5,824 bases of DNA from an uncultured Eubacteriales bacterium (GTDB lineage Bacteria > Bacillota > Clostridia > Oscillospirales > Oscillospiraceae). A program made the translations under genes and the position numbers. The stretch is from assembly GCA_900549495.1 (NCBI GenBank), contig UROL01000129.1, positions 1 through 5,824 on the forward strand, read 5' to 3'. The notes under the pieces were generated by a model, which was not told the origin of the DNA, searched no databases, and saw only the letters and a list, made by a program, of their open reading frames with translations. Shown one piece after another: positions 5,214-5,824 of the stretch. How positions within the stretch are numbered: position 1 is the stretch's first letter; each line of letters opens with the position of its first letter.

Positions 5214-5794
5214 TTGCAGTGAATCATATTTCCTATCACTACCATGGCTGCGACGAGGTGCTGAAGGATGTAAGCTTTCAGCTGGAGCCGGGGCAGTTCC
5301 TTGCCATCCTGGGCAACAATGGCGTGGGAAAAAGCACCCTGCTGAAATGCCTCAATAAGATTCTCAAGGCGGATGAAGGCTCCTTCCTGCTGGACGGAGA
5401 GAATATCCTGAAAATGAGCAATCACGAGGTCTCCCAGCGGATTGCCTTCGTATCCCAGAACGTCCCCAACACCCAGATGACCGTGCACGATGTGGTCATG
5501 CTGGGCAGGCGGCCCTATATGAAATGGGGCTTTACGGAAAAAGACCATCAAATTGTCCACGAGGCCATGAACCGGCTGAACCTGGATGCCCTGCGGGGGC
5601 GGTTTCTCAACCAGCTCTCCGGCGGCGAGCGGCAGAAGGTGATGCTGGCCCGGGCACTGGCCCAGCAGCCCAAGCTGCTGCTGCTGGACGAGCCCACAAG
5701 CAGCCTGGACATCCACAATCAGTATCAGGTGCTGAAAATTGTCCGGGAGATTTGCCACAAGGACGGCCTGACCGCCATTGTGGTGATACATGAC
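5210..5794 (+). CDS. ABC importer ATPase of the iron-complex type, 3' end missing
   Basis: This ATPase powers import through the permease encoded upstream. The 195 genuine residues contain tyrosines 9 and 11 as A-loop candidates, Walker A GNNGVGKST at 35-43, the Q-loop at Gln83, signature LSGGERQ at 136-142, Walker B LLLLDEP at 156-162, D-loop SSLD at 164-167 and the H-loop histidine at 194. The segment TVHDVVMLGRRPYMKW (91-106) is typical of FecE/BtuD/FhuC-like proteins. The ATG overlaps the permease stop as ATGA, and AAGGGGGG (5193-5200) lies 9 nt upstream. The frame stays open to the window edge, but everything after Asp195 is translated adapter (LSLIHISEPT). Relatives usually have about 250-265 residues, so some 55-70 are missing. 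The truncation is technical, not biological. Confidence 0.95.
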
Positions 5795-5824
5795 CTGTCT
5801 CTTATACACATCTCCGAGCCCACG
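5795..5824. other. Nextera transposase adapter contamination at the contig end
   Basis: Bases 5795-5813 are the exact 19-bp Tn5 mosaic end as it appears in adapter read-through (CTGTCTCTTATACACATCT). Bases 5814-5824 (CCGAGCCCACG) continue with the Nextera read-2 adapter arm. On the reverse strand the same sequence gives the well-known artefactual peptide start MYKRQ, and on the forward strand the artefactual ending SLIHISEPT. It should be trimmed before annotation. Confidence 0.97.

Noticed and set aside
5045..5809. Long reverse-strand ORF beginning MYKRQ
   Set aside because: It starts inside the adapter (GTG TAT AAG AGA CAG) and runs antisense to the ATPase and permease genes; the MYKRQ start is a known adapter artefact.
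1..5824. CRISPR array, tRNA or rRNA genes
   Set aside because: No regularly spaced direct repeats and no cloverleaf or ribosomal RNA sequence were seen on either strand.

Overview
The window reads as bacterial chromosome, most likely from a Gram-positive gut anaerobe of the Clostridia (Oscillospiraceae/Ruminococcaceae-like). This rests on moderately high GC, tightly overlapping genes, strong AGGAG/AAGGGGGG-type ribosome binding sites and protein similarity by eye; no search was run. The right end is a metagenome or isolate contig terminus: the last 30 bases (5795-5824) are Nextera transposon adapter, not organism DNA.

Layout. Positions 1-596 hold no complete gene. A leftward open frame entering from the left edge (212 down to 1) has an N-terminus like the small accessory protein of IS66-type insertion sequences. 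It is followed by several inverted repeats, a rightward terminator (329-364), and then the control region of the next operon (about 489-589). Positions 597-2938 are a two-gene unit: a LacI-family regulator overlapping a MATE-family multidrug/Na+ or H+ antiporter. A near-perfect palindrome with a central CG (520-537) sits against the -35 box of a good sigma-A-type promoter (538-566), which suggests that the regulator controls its own operon. Positions 2939-3118 are a structured spacer with a long stem-loop in the presumed 5' leader.

Positions 3119-5794 are an iron-complex-type ABC importer operon: binding protein, FecCD/BtuC-type permease and ATPase, with overlaps of 32 nt and 4 nt. The binding protein would capture a chelate (siderophore, haem or cobalamin; the sequence does not decide), the permease would form a homodimeric channel, and the ATPase would drive import. 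A perfect 12-bp inverted repeat lies just inside the permease gene, 31 nt after the binding-protein stop. The ATPase gene is cut at residue 195, and its apparent C-terminus LSLIHISEPT is translated adapter.

I did not find a clearly new biological system. The best leads are the regulator-efflux pair with its operator-like palindrome, the intragenic hairpin after the binding-protein gene, the binding protein without a lipobox, and the structured, possibly transposon-derived left region. The adapter at the right end is the most important caveat for any reader.
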